From contig VIIQ02000126.1 of NCBI GenBank assembly GCA_007449985.2, positions 44,638 to 108,637 of the forward strand: 64,000 nucleotides of DNA, read 5' to 3'. The notes beneath the pieces were generated by a model that saw only the letters and a list, made by a program, of their open reading frames with translations, made no database searches and was not told the origin of the DNA. Source of the stretch: Desmodesmus armatus. Lineage: Eukaryota; Chlorophyta; Chlorophyceae; Sphaeropleales; Scenedesmaceae. Positions 11,811-21,804 of the stretch are shown here, piece by piece (positions within the stretch are counted from its first letter, which is position 1; every line of letters begins with the position of its first letter). A program made the position numbers and the translations under genes.

Positions 11811-12379
11811 GCGTGCGGCTTGTCCAGGAACCCTAGTGCATGGTCAATGACTTAGTCTCTCCATTGGCTGCTGGTGGCCTCAACTTGTCCAAACTGGGAC
11901 GCCCACATGGCAACACAACTGCAGGCATGCAGGCTCTGTGACACTGTCTCCCGCTGTGTCCCACCTGCAGCTGTCGTGGCCAGTTGAGGATTCCTGGCCA
12001 GCTGCATAATTCTTTCTGTGCCACTTCTGAAGGTATTGAAGACAATTAAGGCGCAGTTCGTGACCAGACTTCTGTGCCTGATCAAACAAAATGCTGAGTG
12101 TGTGCTGCCTTTGCGGCGTGAGTGTTGTGCTGTCTCTCAAACTTGTATGGTAGAGAAGCAATGCACCGCATGTCACGTCTTCCATGCATCGCAATGCACA
12201 GGGAAGCCGAGCAGGCGCTTGATCTGCCACACAGACATGGCAACCGAAGCAATTACTGCCTTGCCATGCCCAAGGGCAGCGTTTTGTTGACATCGGAATT
12301 CTAGAGCTGGTGATAGGCGCCAGCTAGTTTTTCCAGCTGTGTTTGCGGAGTGGCCAGTGGCCAATACAGACGTTCAGCA
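11811..12379. promoter_or_regulatory. Divergent intergenic region between PAO-type gene and TIM44
   Basis: 569 bp separate the inferred ATGs of two outward-reading genes, so both promoters and 5' UTRs must fit here. I see no clear TATA box and no repeat. Assigned from gene positions only. Confidence 0.45.
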
Positions 12380-13668
12380 ATGCAGACCGCGACAAGTATA
12401 GTGCGACAGGTGTGTGCGTATGATGAGTTGACGAACGGCCTTGTGCTGTGGTGGGGTGCCTCTGGTGTGTGCGATCCTTGACTCCGTTGGACGACTCTTT
12501 CCTGCAGGTGTTGGCGCAGCAGGGTGCAGCTGTCGCGCCTGCTTGTTTAGCGCATGCTCCGGCGCTTCTTGGTCTGAGCCGGCTGCAGTTGTTCAGGTGG
12601 GATGGGCACATATCCGCTCTGCTGTTCTGGATGCTGCTACTACTGCTGCTGCTAAGTGTGTGCCATGCATGATCATGCTCTATGGCCCTGACTTGATGAA
12701 ATCAGGATGGTTGACACCAAAACTTCACGTGAACGTAGCCGGCTGCTGCCTGTTGTGTGCTGCAGCTCTGGTGTGGCGCATTTTGCAGCTAACGCTGCTC
12801 CCAAGGAGGATGAGGTGAGCGCACACTGTCTTTCAAGCAACAGCAGTCTATCTTGACTCCTAGTTTGCAGAATAAAGCCTTCACCATCTCTGCTTTGATG
12901 GCAGTATACAGATGCTGTGCTTGCAGTTGCATTGGTCCAGCCACTAGATTGCATCACAGCAGTTGTGTTGTATCTGGGTGGAGCAGAAATACATGACTAG
13001 TAGCACCACCAGCACTCAGCACACCCATCTGCTGCCCGCGAATTCTCATGCCGCCTGTTTCCCATCACGCTGCCCTTTCTTCACAGCCCTCGTCTTCAAC
13101 AGCAGCAGCTGAGGAGACGTCAAAGCAGCAGCAGGAGCAGCAGCAGCACACAGCCAGCAGCAGTTCGGAAGCAGGCGGCGAGGAGGCCTCCAGCAGCAGC
13201 AGCAGTGACGGCAGCAGTGACAGCAGCAGCAGCAGCAGCAGCGGCGGCTTTGGAGGGTTCAAGCAGCAATTTGACAGCTTCAAGTCGCGGCTAGGCGGCA
13301 GCGGCGAGGGTGGGGAGCAGCAGCAGCAGGAGCCGTTGCAGCAGCGTGCTAGCAAGCTGATTGAGACAATCAGGCGGGAAGTTGCGGATGCTGTGCTGCC
13401 CAGGCAGGAGCGTTACTCTTTGACCAAGCAGTATGATGGACCCACCTACCAGGTAGGCTGAAGCAGCAGAACCGGGGTTCTTCTGCTATGCTCCTCATCT
13501 ACAGCATTGCGGTAGGATGTTTGATCACATGGTTCATATCAGCCCCTTGTTGCATGACAGAACCCTGTGGCTGCCAACTCAATGACCATTGGGTGTGGTG
13601 GCATGTGTTGAGAAATTACAGAAGTGAGGGCTACAGCTTGTGGTGGGAGCAGGGCCTCACCATCCCCG

Positions 13669-13730
<62 letters not shown>

Positions 13731-14817
13731 AGGCGCCTGACGCTGAGTATGCCGGCCCGACTGCCATTGCAGCTGTGAAGCAGCCGGAGACAACGTACAG
13801 CAAGCTGCTCAAAGAGCTGCATGACAGGTGGGTGGGAGGGCTGGGTGATGGGGCAGTGGGGCAACGTGTGAGACTGGGTGGCGGGCAGAGTGCGTAAAGG
13901 ACGCAGTCGCAGCGTCTTATCTAGATGGTCATGAGTGTCAGGGTATCGGGCACGCGCCCGAGGAGACACAGTGTGTATGGGTGTGGGTGTATGGGGAGGG
14001 TTTTACTTATGGGGCTGGGACCGGCAGCAGCATTGTCCCACCACCTCAGCACAATTTGGCTGCTGTGGGGTGTGTGTGCTGCTCTTGTGCCTAGCGCAAT
14101 CACTGCAGTGCTCACCCTCACTGCAAGCCACTCCGGCCAGGGCGGGCCTCTTCAACCCCTGCCATCCGCTGCGCCACCCTTCCCCCCCCCCCCAAAACGC
14201 TGACACAGGTTTGGCCACCACCCGCTGTTCTCCAAGCTGCGTGGTGTTGACCTGTCATCAAACCCCGTGAGCAAGAAGGCGTCAGAGTTGGCTGATGACC
14301 TCAGGGAGAAATATGAGACCAGTGACCACCCAGCAGTGCACAAAGTGGAGGTGAGGAGATTGTTTCGGCGCGGGGTGGGGGGTGGGTGCTGGGGGTGTGC
14401 TGGGGGGGGGGGGGGCATGTATTTGTGTGTGTGGGGGGGGGGGGATGTATGTGTGATGAGTGGGTGTGGGAGGTTGATGTGGATCACGGAGCTTGCATGC
14501 GGCCTCAGGGAGAAATAGACCAGACGAGACCAGTGATCACCCATCAGTGCACAAAGTGGAGGTGAGGCTGGGTTGAGGGTGTGTGAACACATGGAGTGCA
14601 TCCAGCCAAGGAATCATCCATCCAAAGTGGCCACATTCCCAAGTTGTGTGTGAGGGGGGGGGGGGGGGAAGGTGCTTCAATTGGTCAAATGCAGGTGTGC
14701 TGAGTGGCTGCTTGAATCCAGACAAACTTGAAGCCAAGGCATGCTGTGTACAGGCAGTGTTTGAGGGGTGTTTGGGGTGCACGATTCACAAGACGCACTT
14801 GGCTGACTTATGTGTGC

Positions 14818-14850
<33 letters not shown>

Positions 14851-16927
14851 CGTTTGCTGGCTCCCAGGACGTGAAGGAGCGTCTGTTTGGCATGTCAGAG
14901 ACAGCAGCAGCTATGGCCAGGATTCGCAGCAGAGACCCACGCTTCAACATGAGTGACCTGCTGATGGGAGTCAGGTACGGGGTACGGGGAGGGGGGGTGC
15001 ATATGTCGTTGGTGTTAGGAGGGAGGGAGGGGGGCTTCTCACACAACAATTGGAGGGGGGGAGCTTTTCAAGCAGCGTGAGAAATAGGGGGGGGGGCTGT
15101 GTGCGAAGCATAAGGCCAAGTAAAGTGCAGGGGGTTGATCAATGTAGAAGGCCGCGTGGGTGTGCTAGTGCAGAGACCCGCGGTTCAACATGAGCGACCT
15201 GCTCATGGGAGTCAGGTACGGGGCACAGGTTTGGGGGGGGGGGGGGGGCGCTGCAAGTTCGAAGTTTGACTTGGGGGACTGGGGGGGGGGGGGGGTCAGG
15301 GTGGAGTGGGCAGGGGTGCACCAGCTGCTACCCGGTGGAGGATGTTGTGGTCGTGTGTGTACCCTGCGTGACGGGGGGGGGGGGGGGGGGGGAGCAACTG
15401 TGTTGGCAGCACAAGGTCAAATCGGGTGTAGGAGCAAGCACCCGCCCCACCCCACTTGCAAGCATTGCACTTCATAACGTGCCATAAAGCGGCAGGTGCA
15501 CAAAAGAATGAGTATACCAGGTGCCACCTGACCCTAGAAGGCAGCAACACCTGGCAGGACTACAAGCCTCGACCAGACTGACGCTGCACCAGCAGCCCAG
15601 CCAAGCATGCAATCTCAATCACGAAGCTTCCGAAGTTTGTGTGATGTGGCTCATGTAAGCAAACATCAGGTGTTTGCTCATGTGCGCCCCACGCGCAGAC
15701 TGGGAGCTTCCTGGGGAGTTTGCATGCCTGGTTGGGTTGCTGGTTGTTGTTTCATGTTTGGGCCGGGGTTTGCACTGGCAGGTGCATCGCCTGCCTCCAA
15801 AGGGTCCAATTGTGCATGGCGTGGGTTGGGTTGGTGGGGTGGGCGCGCCCCAGGGTTGCATTGGTCAATGGCCGAGGGGGCTGGGTCTTGTTGTTCGATT
15901 GCGGTGTTCGGCCACCCTCCGCCTCACACCTACCCCCCCCCCTTCCCATTACCATCACTACCTGCCCTTCTTGAGTTGCTGTCCACTAGATGGTCCTGGC
16001 AAATGCCTTGTAGTTGCAACGGGCATTCGGCCAGATCCACAGGCCGAGGCCAGGTTGGGAGGCTGGAGAGGCAGATTCATCGCGTTGCACAGCACAGCGC
16101 AATAGCCACATTATTGCAGCAGCTATGTTGCCGCAGCAGCCCTGCTCATGCAGAGCACGCATATGCAAATGTCCACCAGGCAGCTTGCTGAATGTCTCTG
16201 TTGGGGCTGTTGTGCTGAAATTTACTATTTCAGCAAGCTGCCACATCAACATAGGTTGCCGCAAGTCGTTGTGCTGTAGACATTGTCTGGGTCTATGGGC
16301 AGGGGAGGAAGCTTGTCACTCAGCACAGCACAGCATAGGGCAACAGCCATGGTCACACAGGAATGCACAGCCCGTGTCAGTGCTGACAGTGCAGCTTGCT
16401 GGATGCCTCTGCTGTTGAGTAATGCTGTGACTCACCAGCAGCACTACACAAACAGCACAGGTGGCTGCAAGTCGTTCTGTTAGAGACACTGGCTGGGTCT
16501 TTGGGGAGGGGAGGAAGCTGCTGTTTGTCACTCCACACAGCGCAGCACAGCACAGCAACTATGGTCACGCAGGAGTGCACAGCCCGTCTGTGTCCGAGCC
16601 CACCAGGCAAGGGGTGCTGAACGCATCTGCTGTTGTGGGTAAGGTGACTGGCACCAGTGGTGCCAGCAGCTGTCCACAACAGCACAGGTGGCTGCAAGTC
16701 GCACTGGCTGGGTCCATGGGCGGGCAAAGAATGCTTCTGTTGCTCAGCACAGCACAGGATAGCACAGCAGCCATGCGCATGCAGAAATGCACAGCCGCCT
16801 GTGTCAGTGGACACCAGGCAGTTCTCGCTAAATGCATCTGCTGTTGTAGCCACTGTTGCTGCCGCAGCTGTGCCAGCACGCTGTCTACATCGGCACAGGT
16901 GGCTGCAGCTGCTGCACACACACCAGG

Positions 16928-16958
<31 letters not shown>

Positions 16959-19319
16959 GGGCGGTGCATGTAGCGGGCGTACGTAGCGGTCATCTGTGTT
17001 CTGAGCGGATGCAAACCTGCAATCGTGTGTATCCTGGCACCGATCTGTGGGCTGTCGGCTTTGGGGTCACAGAGCCGGACCCTAGAAGCCTATCATATGC
17101 ATCGGCAGGCTGTTGTGGTACATTGACACAAGAGGGAACAGTTTTCTGCATTCGGCTGGTGCCTCTGTGTGCACCAGAGGTGCTTCGGGAAGTCCTGCCG
17201 AACTATGCTGTCTGTTACTGGGGATGGGGCATGTTTGCAGCTTAGTTTGCAGCATGCTATCTTCTAAAGCCGTGCACTCTTATGTACCCCCCCCCCCCCA
17301 CACACACACACACACCTGCCCCACGAGTACCATCAGCCAGCGGCGGCTTTAACCCTAGATGCCCCTTATGCCCCACTATGATGCCCCTGCTCCCTGATGA
17401 TTTGGTGGGGAGGTTGCCCATCTCCTTCTGAAATATGTTGCCTCATTTGCCCCCCCCCCCCCCACACACACACACACACTTTCTCCTGCACACAGCGGCG
17501 GGCACAACGCCCCCATTGTTGTGTAGGCGTCCCTCACTTACAAACTGGCCATGCCGACGCATCACATGCTCTTAGCAACCATTTGCGTCTTGTCATCTTT
17601 ACCCCTCCCCCCCCCCCCCTCGCCCCAAGAACTCCCTGAACACCCTGCGTCGCCCCCCCCCCTTTCCCCGCAGGCACAATGCTCCCATAGTTGTGAAGGC
17701 GTCCCTCGCTCAGGACCTGGCCACGCTGAAGCAGCACATGCTGTCAGTAGTAACTGAATGCGCCTGTCTTATCCACCCCCACTGCCGCCCCCCCCCCTCA
17801 AAAAACACTTTAAACACACCGCGCCGCCCCCCCCCCCTTTTCCCGCAGGCACGATGCCCCCATCGTAGTAAAGGCGTTCCTGACGCACGACCTGGCCACG
17901 CTGAAGCAGCACATTGGCAAGGAGCTGGAGGAGCGCATGGGAGGCATGTTCAAGTTCTTTGAGGCAGCGGTGAGTGGTCTGGGGTGGGGTGGGGTGGGGG
18001 GGGGCAAAGGGGCGTTTGGATGTGAGAAAGCACATGGGAGGCATGTTCATATTCTATGAGGCAGCCCCACCATACTGTTTTGTGTGGGAGCCATGTTTGA
18101 GCCTGCTTCTCGGGGCCCCCTCCCCCCTCTCACCCCCCCCCCCCCTTAATCGCCCCGCTTCAACACCCACATGCCCCCCCCCCCCCCCGTTAAACAAAAT
18201 ACGTTTCAGCACCCCGCCATCCTGTTTGTTTGCGAGCCATGTTCAAGCCTGCTTCATTGGTGCCCCCCCCTCCTTCAACACACACATCCACCCCCTCCTA
18301 CACCCCCCCCCCTCCGGCGTCACTTCAACACACACATTCCCCCCTCTCCCCCCCCCCCCTCCTTGCACCACAGGGTACTTTTGAGGACCCCACCATTCTG
18401 TTTGTTGGTGAGCCTGAGCTGGTTGAGCTCAAGATGGTTGAGGACCAGCCCATGGTGGTGGTGCAGTTTGCCTGCCAGCAAATCAAGTGCACTCGCGACA
18501 AGTTTGGAAACGTTGTGGACGGGGACCCAAACAGCATCCAGGTGGGGGGCTCGCAGCGGCCACTGCTGCTGCTATTGCTGCTGCTGCTGGAAGTGGTGTT
18601 TGCACTGTGCATCTTACTTCTGAAACGGCATCCCTGTCCAAGTACTGTGTCAGACAAGTGCTTATGTGATTGCTTTGCTGCAGCTGCCTTGACCAGACAA
18701 GTACAGTGTACACACGCATTGCCATGTTTGCTTGGAACTCAACATCACCCCTGGGAGGCTACAATAGGGTGCCTGGCAAGGTGCACTGACACCATGTGCT
18801 ATGCCGTGCTGTGCTGTTGTGCGTTTCCCTCGCAGCGTGTGTTTTACTTCTGGGGTCTCCAGCAGGAGGAGCAGGGTGTGATCCTGCCCAACGGCAAGCT
18901 GATGCCCCCTCGCTGGTTCATCAGGGACATGATGTGGCAGGTGAGGGGGATGATGAGTGCTTGGGGGGGGGGGGGTTAGGCAGCACGCGCTCATGTGGAT
19001 GTGTGTTGCACAAGGGGTGTGGCTGTGCCCGCTGGGTGGGTGTATCAAAATGGTAGTGGGGGGTACATCAGGGACATGATGTGGCAGGTGGGGGGGCTGA
19101 TGCAAGCACGGGGGTGCGCGCGGGGGGGGGGGGGCATGTGAGGTGTACCGTGTACCCTTGCTGATGCATATCGTATGATGACGCGTGCTGTGTAGACCGA
19201 TGCTACTGAACACTACTGGCAAATAGAGTGTATCTGTACAGTGGGTTCGGCTGTGTGCTGATGTGTCCTGCACGTGTGTATGCTTGCTGCTTGTGCAGGC
19301 CCACCTCGCCCTGGTGTAA
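12380..19319 (+). CDS. TIM44: TIM44, mitochondrial inner-membrane import motor subunit
   Basis: Eleven exons: 12380-12409, 12508-12596, 12766-12814, 13087-13452, 13733-13827, 14209-14350, 14868-14974, 17849-17969, 18374-18541, 18836-18940, 19299-19319; every splice phase agrees and the product is ~430 residues, normal for TIM44. The ATG at 12380 opens an amphipathic presequence (MQTATSIVRQ...). A Ser/Gln-rich linker (~60-110) leads to FGGFKQQFDSFKSRL and IETIRREVADAV, the N-terminal region contacting Hsp70. The conserved C-terminal domain holds HPLFSKLRGVDLSSNP, RIRSRDPRFNMSDLL, APIVVKAFLTHDLATLK, DPTILFVGEPELVELK, FACQQIKCTRD and VFYFWGLQQEE. TIM44 anchors mtHsp70 to TIM23 at the matrix side. 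Intron 7 is very long (~2.9 kb) and repeat-laden. Partial copies of exons 6, 7, 8, 9 and 10 lie in its introns. Confidence 0.95.
13670..13731 (+). repeat. (CTG)n run forming the 3' end of TIM44 intron 4
   Basis: About 20 CTG units run directly into the CTGCAG acceptor of exon 5, replacing the usual mixed polypyrimidine tract. Confidence 0.9.
14484..14562 (+). repeat. Degenerate duplicate of the 3' edge of TIM44 exon 6
   Basis: Repeats GCCTCAGGGAGAAATA...GACCAGTGA-CACCCA-CAGTGCACAAAGTGGAG and the GTGAGG donor of exon 6, about 212 bp downstream. An insertion creates an in-frame TAG after the GAGAAA codons, so this copy cannot code. Confidence 0.8.
15172..15216 (+). repeat. Duplicate of the 3' edge of TIM44 exon 7
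   Basis: Repeats the last 45 bases of exon 7 (AGAGACCC...GTCAG) with its GTACGG donor, 242 bp downstream. It still reads RDPRFNMSDLLMGV without stop. A poly-G tract follows both copies. Confidence 0.85.
16080..16920 (+). repeat. Minisatellite, about four copies of a ~205-235 bp unit in TIM44 intron 7
   Basis: Recurring landmarks mark the unit: GGTGGCTGCAAGTCG (16459, 16686), CTGGGTC(T/C)(A/T)TGGG(C/G) and AGCACAGCACAG (from 16321, 16545, 16747), and (C/A)A(G/A)(G/A)A(A/G)TGCACAGCC (near 16360, 16573, 16785). A more diverged first copy starts near 16080. No coding potential is evident. Confidence 0.75.
17495..17742 (+). repeat. Two degenerate duplicates of the 5' edge of TIM44 exon 8
   Basis: Around 17495-17570 and 17672-17742 the acceptor and first ~70 bases of exon 8 recur: HNAPIVVKASLAQDLATLKQHM in the nearer copy, and HNAPIVV followed by an in-frame TAG in the farther, older one. 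True exon 8 starts at 17849. Spacing is ~175 bp, with poly-C between copies. Divergence increases with distance from the real exon. Confidence 0.85.
18031..18260 (+). repeat. Two mosaic copies of the exon 8 end / exon 9 start of TIM44
   Basis: 18035-18095 repeats the exon 8 end (CACATGGGAGGCATGTTCAT..TTCTATGAGGCAGC) fused to exon 9-like CCCACCATACTGTTTTGTG. 18205-18260 repeats the exon 9 start again (CCGCCATCCTGTTTGTTTG) with the same trailing GAGCCATGTT.AAGCCTGCTTC. The true exon 9 starts at 18374. Confidence 0.7.
19063..19088 (+). repeat. Partial duplicate of the 3' edge of TIM44 exon 10
   Basis: ATCAGGGACATGATGTGGCAG plus GTGGGG repeats the end and donor of exon 10 (18919-18940), about 148 bp downstream in intron 10. 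Confidence 0.8.
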
Positions 19320-19752
19320 GCAGCAGTCAGACCACCGGCAGGGCCCATGGCCTTCCTGGCTGGCAGCACCTTGGCTGTGCTGTGCTGTGCTGTGCTGTGC
19401 TGTGCTTCAGCTGCGCCTGATGACAGCATGCTGTTCGATAGTGTTGCACACAGCAAGCTGTTGCGAGTCTCATGACGCTAAGGTGTCGTCAGCAGTGGCT
19501 GGACAGCGGTGCAGCTTCAGAAGCTGAGTCTCATGCCGGGGCACCAGCAGCAGTCGGACCACCGGCAGGGCCCATGGCTGGCGACAGCACCTCTGCTGTG
19601 CTTTGCCGTGACTCAGCTGCGCCTTATGACAGCATGTCGTTCAACAGTGTTGCAGGCAGCAAGCAGTTGCAATTCCCAGGACGCCAAGGTGTTGTCAGCA
19701 GTGGCGTGGCAGCACGGCAGCTTCGGAGGCTGAACCTCATGCCAGCTTGGTA
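19320..19752 (+). repeat. Tandem duplication in the TIM44 3' UTR
   Basis: Two ~230-bp units start at the same landmark, AGCAGTC(A/G)GACCACCGGCAG (near 19321 and 19549), and share CAGCTGCGCCT.ATGACAGCATG and a GTGTTGCA.ACAGCAAGC segment. The first unit begins within two bases of the TAA stop. A short (TGTGC)n run lies at 19377-19406. No ORF. Confidence 0.75.
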
Positions 19753-20119
19753 GCCCTGCAGGGTACAGCAGCAGGCTTTGGTTGCCCTCCGAAAGTGTCT
19801 GTGAGCATGTTGGACCTTTCAATGGTGCACAGTGGTGTGCTGCATGATTCACTGGTTATATGGATCAGCAGATGCCGCTATGGCCGTAGTGCAATTCAGT
19901 CTTTAAGCTGGTCTCGCTTGTGCGGGGTATCATCGGTGCTGTTACAGCAGTGCTGCTGTGTGTGATTCGGGGTGTCAAGACCGATCGCGGCTGCTGCCTG
20001 GTTGGCTGTGCTTTGGCTGTTGTTTCGACTGGAGTTGTGTGCTCGTGTTGAGAGTAGCTTGCGCAGCAGTGGGTGAGTAAGCATGGCACCTGTGTTGTAC
20101 GACAGTGGTGTAGGTCTTT

Positions 20120-20124
20120 TGTAA
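20120..20124 (+). terminator. Candidate TGTAA polyadenylation signal of TIM44
   Basis: TGTAA ~800 bases after the TIM44 stop; the first copy of the green-algal poly(A) pentamer I found downstream. Inference from motif and position. Confidence 0.4.
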
Positions 20125-21804
20125 TTTGCTTGGCTGTGTTGGCAATCTTGACATGCAGTACAGTTGTGATTGTGTTGTGATCAAGGCTGGATCAGGGGAC
20201 TACAAAGTGGGGCCAGTGACACCAACAGCCATTGACAGACTGCTTGCCGGCCTGCTGGGCAGGATGCCAAACCATGACCTCACAAGGAATTTCCATTTGG
20301 AGCAGGTCCTTTTACAACAGCACAATGTGAAACTTCCAACTCAACTTCCAACTCAATATGCCGCCGTGCCACTATTGAGAAGCTGTGCATCAGGATAGCA
20401 GCCTCACCACAACAAAGCTCGACTTGCTCAAGCAGCAAACGCAGCAGGTGTATTTGCACGTGCAACCCAGGTGTGATCAGGCCCAACACGGATAGTAACT
20501 GTATGTACTGCCTCAATCAGGCTCAAGCAACCTTGCACCGGTGTACACCGGCACACAAACATGGCAATATGTGTCCCTACGGGGCTTCTGCTGTGCCGCC
20601 AAGCAAATCACGGCCTGCCGCTGGCGGCCCACACGATGGTCGCCCAAGTCAAGGTAGCTGTTGGTTGTTGTCGATGATACCTGTTGCTGTGGCCAGGCCA
20701 ACCGGCAGAAAAGCATCGACCCCGCAACAAACAGAGCACGGATACTACTGGCACACTCTACACAAAGCTGACCACCCCACCGCACCAAGCCCTTCCATGC
20801 ACCCGCTGCCATCTGCCAAGGACCCTTACGCTACCAATAACCTCCCCGTATATACATGGACGCAGAATCGCCCTGTCAGGGTGTCCCTGAATCCTTATTG
20901 AGCTGCCTCCGCTGATGGCTGCAGTCACAGAGTGCAACCTACATGCCTTGCCGCAAGAATAGTATTTGCACACCCTGCTGCGACAGTGGCCGCTGCTTCT
21001 TGGTGCCTACTGGGTTATGAGGTCACCCCAAGTGATGATCAGCTGCCAGCGGCTGTCACTCTGGTGGCCAGCAAAGGGCCCAGCACAGTGGCTGACACAG
21101 TCATGACATTCAGACACAGCCGTGACAACAGCAGTCTCTCACACTTTTGAACTGCTCTGTTGCAATTGCACCTCCCACTGACTGGGCCAGTCAAGGGCCC
21201 CTGCACTGCAGTGGCAGCTACCTCCAAAGTCAGGCACACTGCATAGTCCATAAGCACAAGGCTGGGCGGCAGGAAAAACACACCCTGTATGCACACCAGC
21301 ACAACCCTGCATTATTTATTCACAAACTTTCCAACTGAATGCTGTGCATCCTGCCAGGATGCGTGCGGCACGCCCTGCTGTCACAGTGGCCGCTGCTTCC
21401 TAGTGCCATCCATTGGCAATGCAACTTACAGCCTGTGCAGCGGGCTCTAGGTCAGTGGCCTGGGGTAAATGGAAGATACCATACATGAAAGTACCCCCCT
21501 CCCCCCAAAAAAACCATACCGCCTGCCTCAGGACGCAACAAAGTACAGCACTGTGTGCATGACTGACTGCCCCGTGCGGGGGCCCTGCATGCCCATACTG
21601 ACCTGCTTGGCACTAAGCCCCATGCTCACTAGCATTGCCAACTGCTGGAACATCATCTGTGCAACACCTCTTTGCTGCTTCCGCTGCACTAAGCAGTACC
21701 TGAACGGTACTAAGTAGTCGATTCTGCCCAGGTGTATACGCCTGCGCTATCACCCTTTGCGGAGTCCACCAACTGCAACACATTCAGGACTGGGACTGGG
21801 GCAC
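20125..21804. other. Intergenic stretch, no gene seen
   Basis: No exon is supported. A short diverged duplication is visible: CCTGCTG(C/T)GACAGTGGCCGCTGCTTC-type sequence near 20971-21001 and again near 21374-21401. The right end should include the 3' UTR of the kinase-like gene. Confidence 0.4.
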
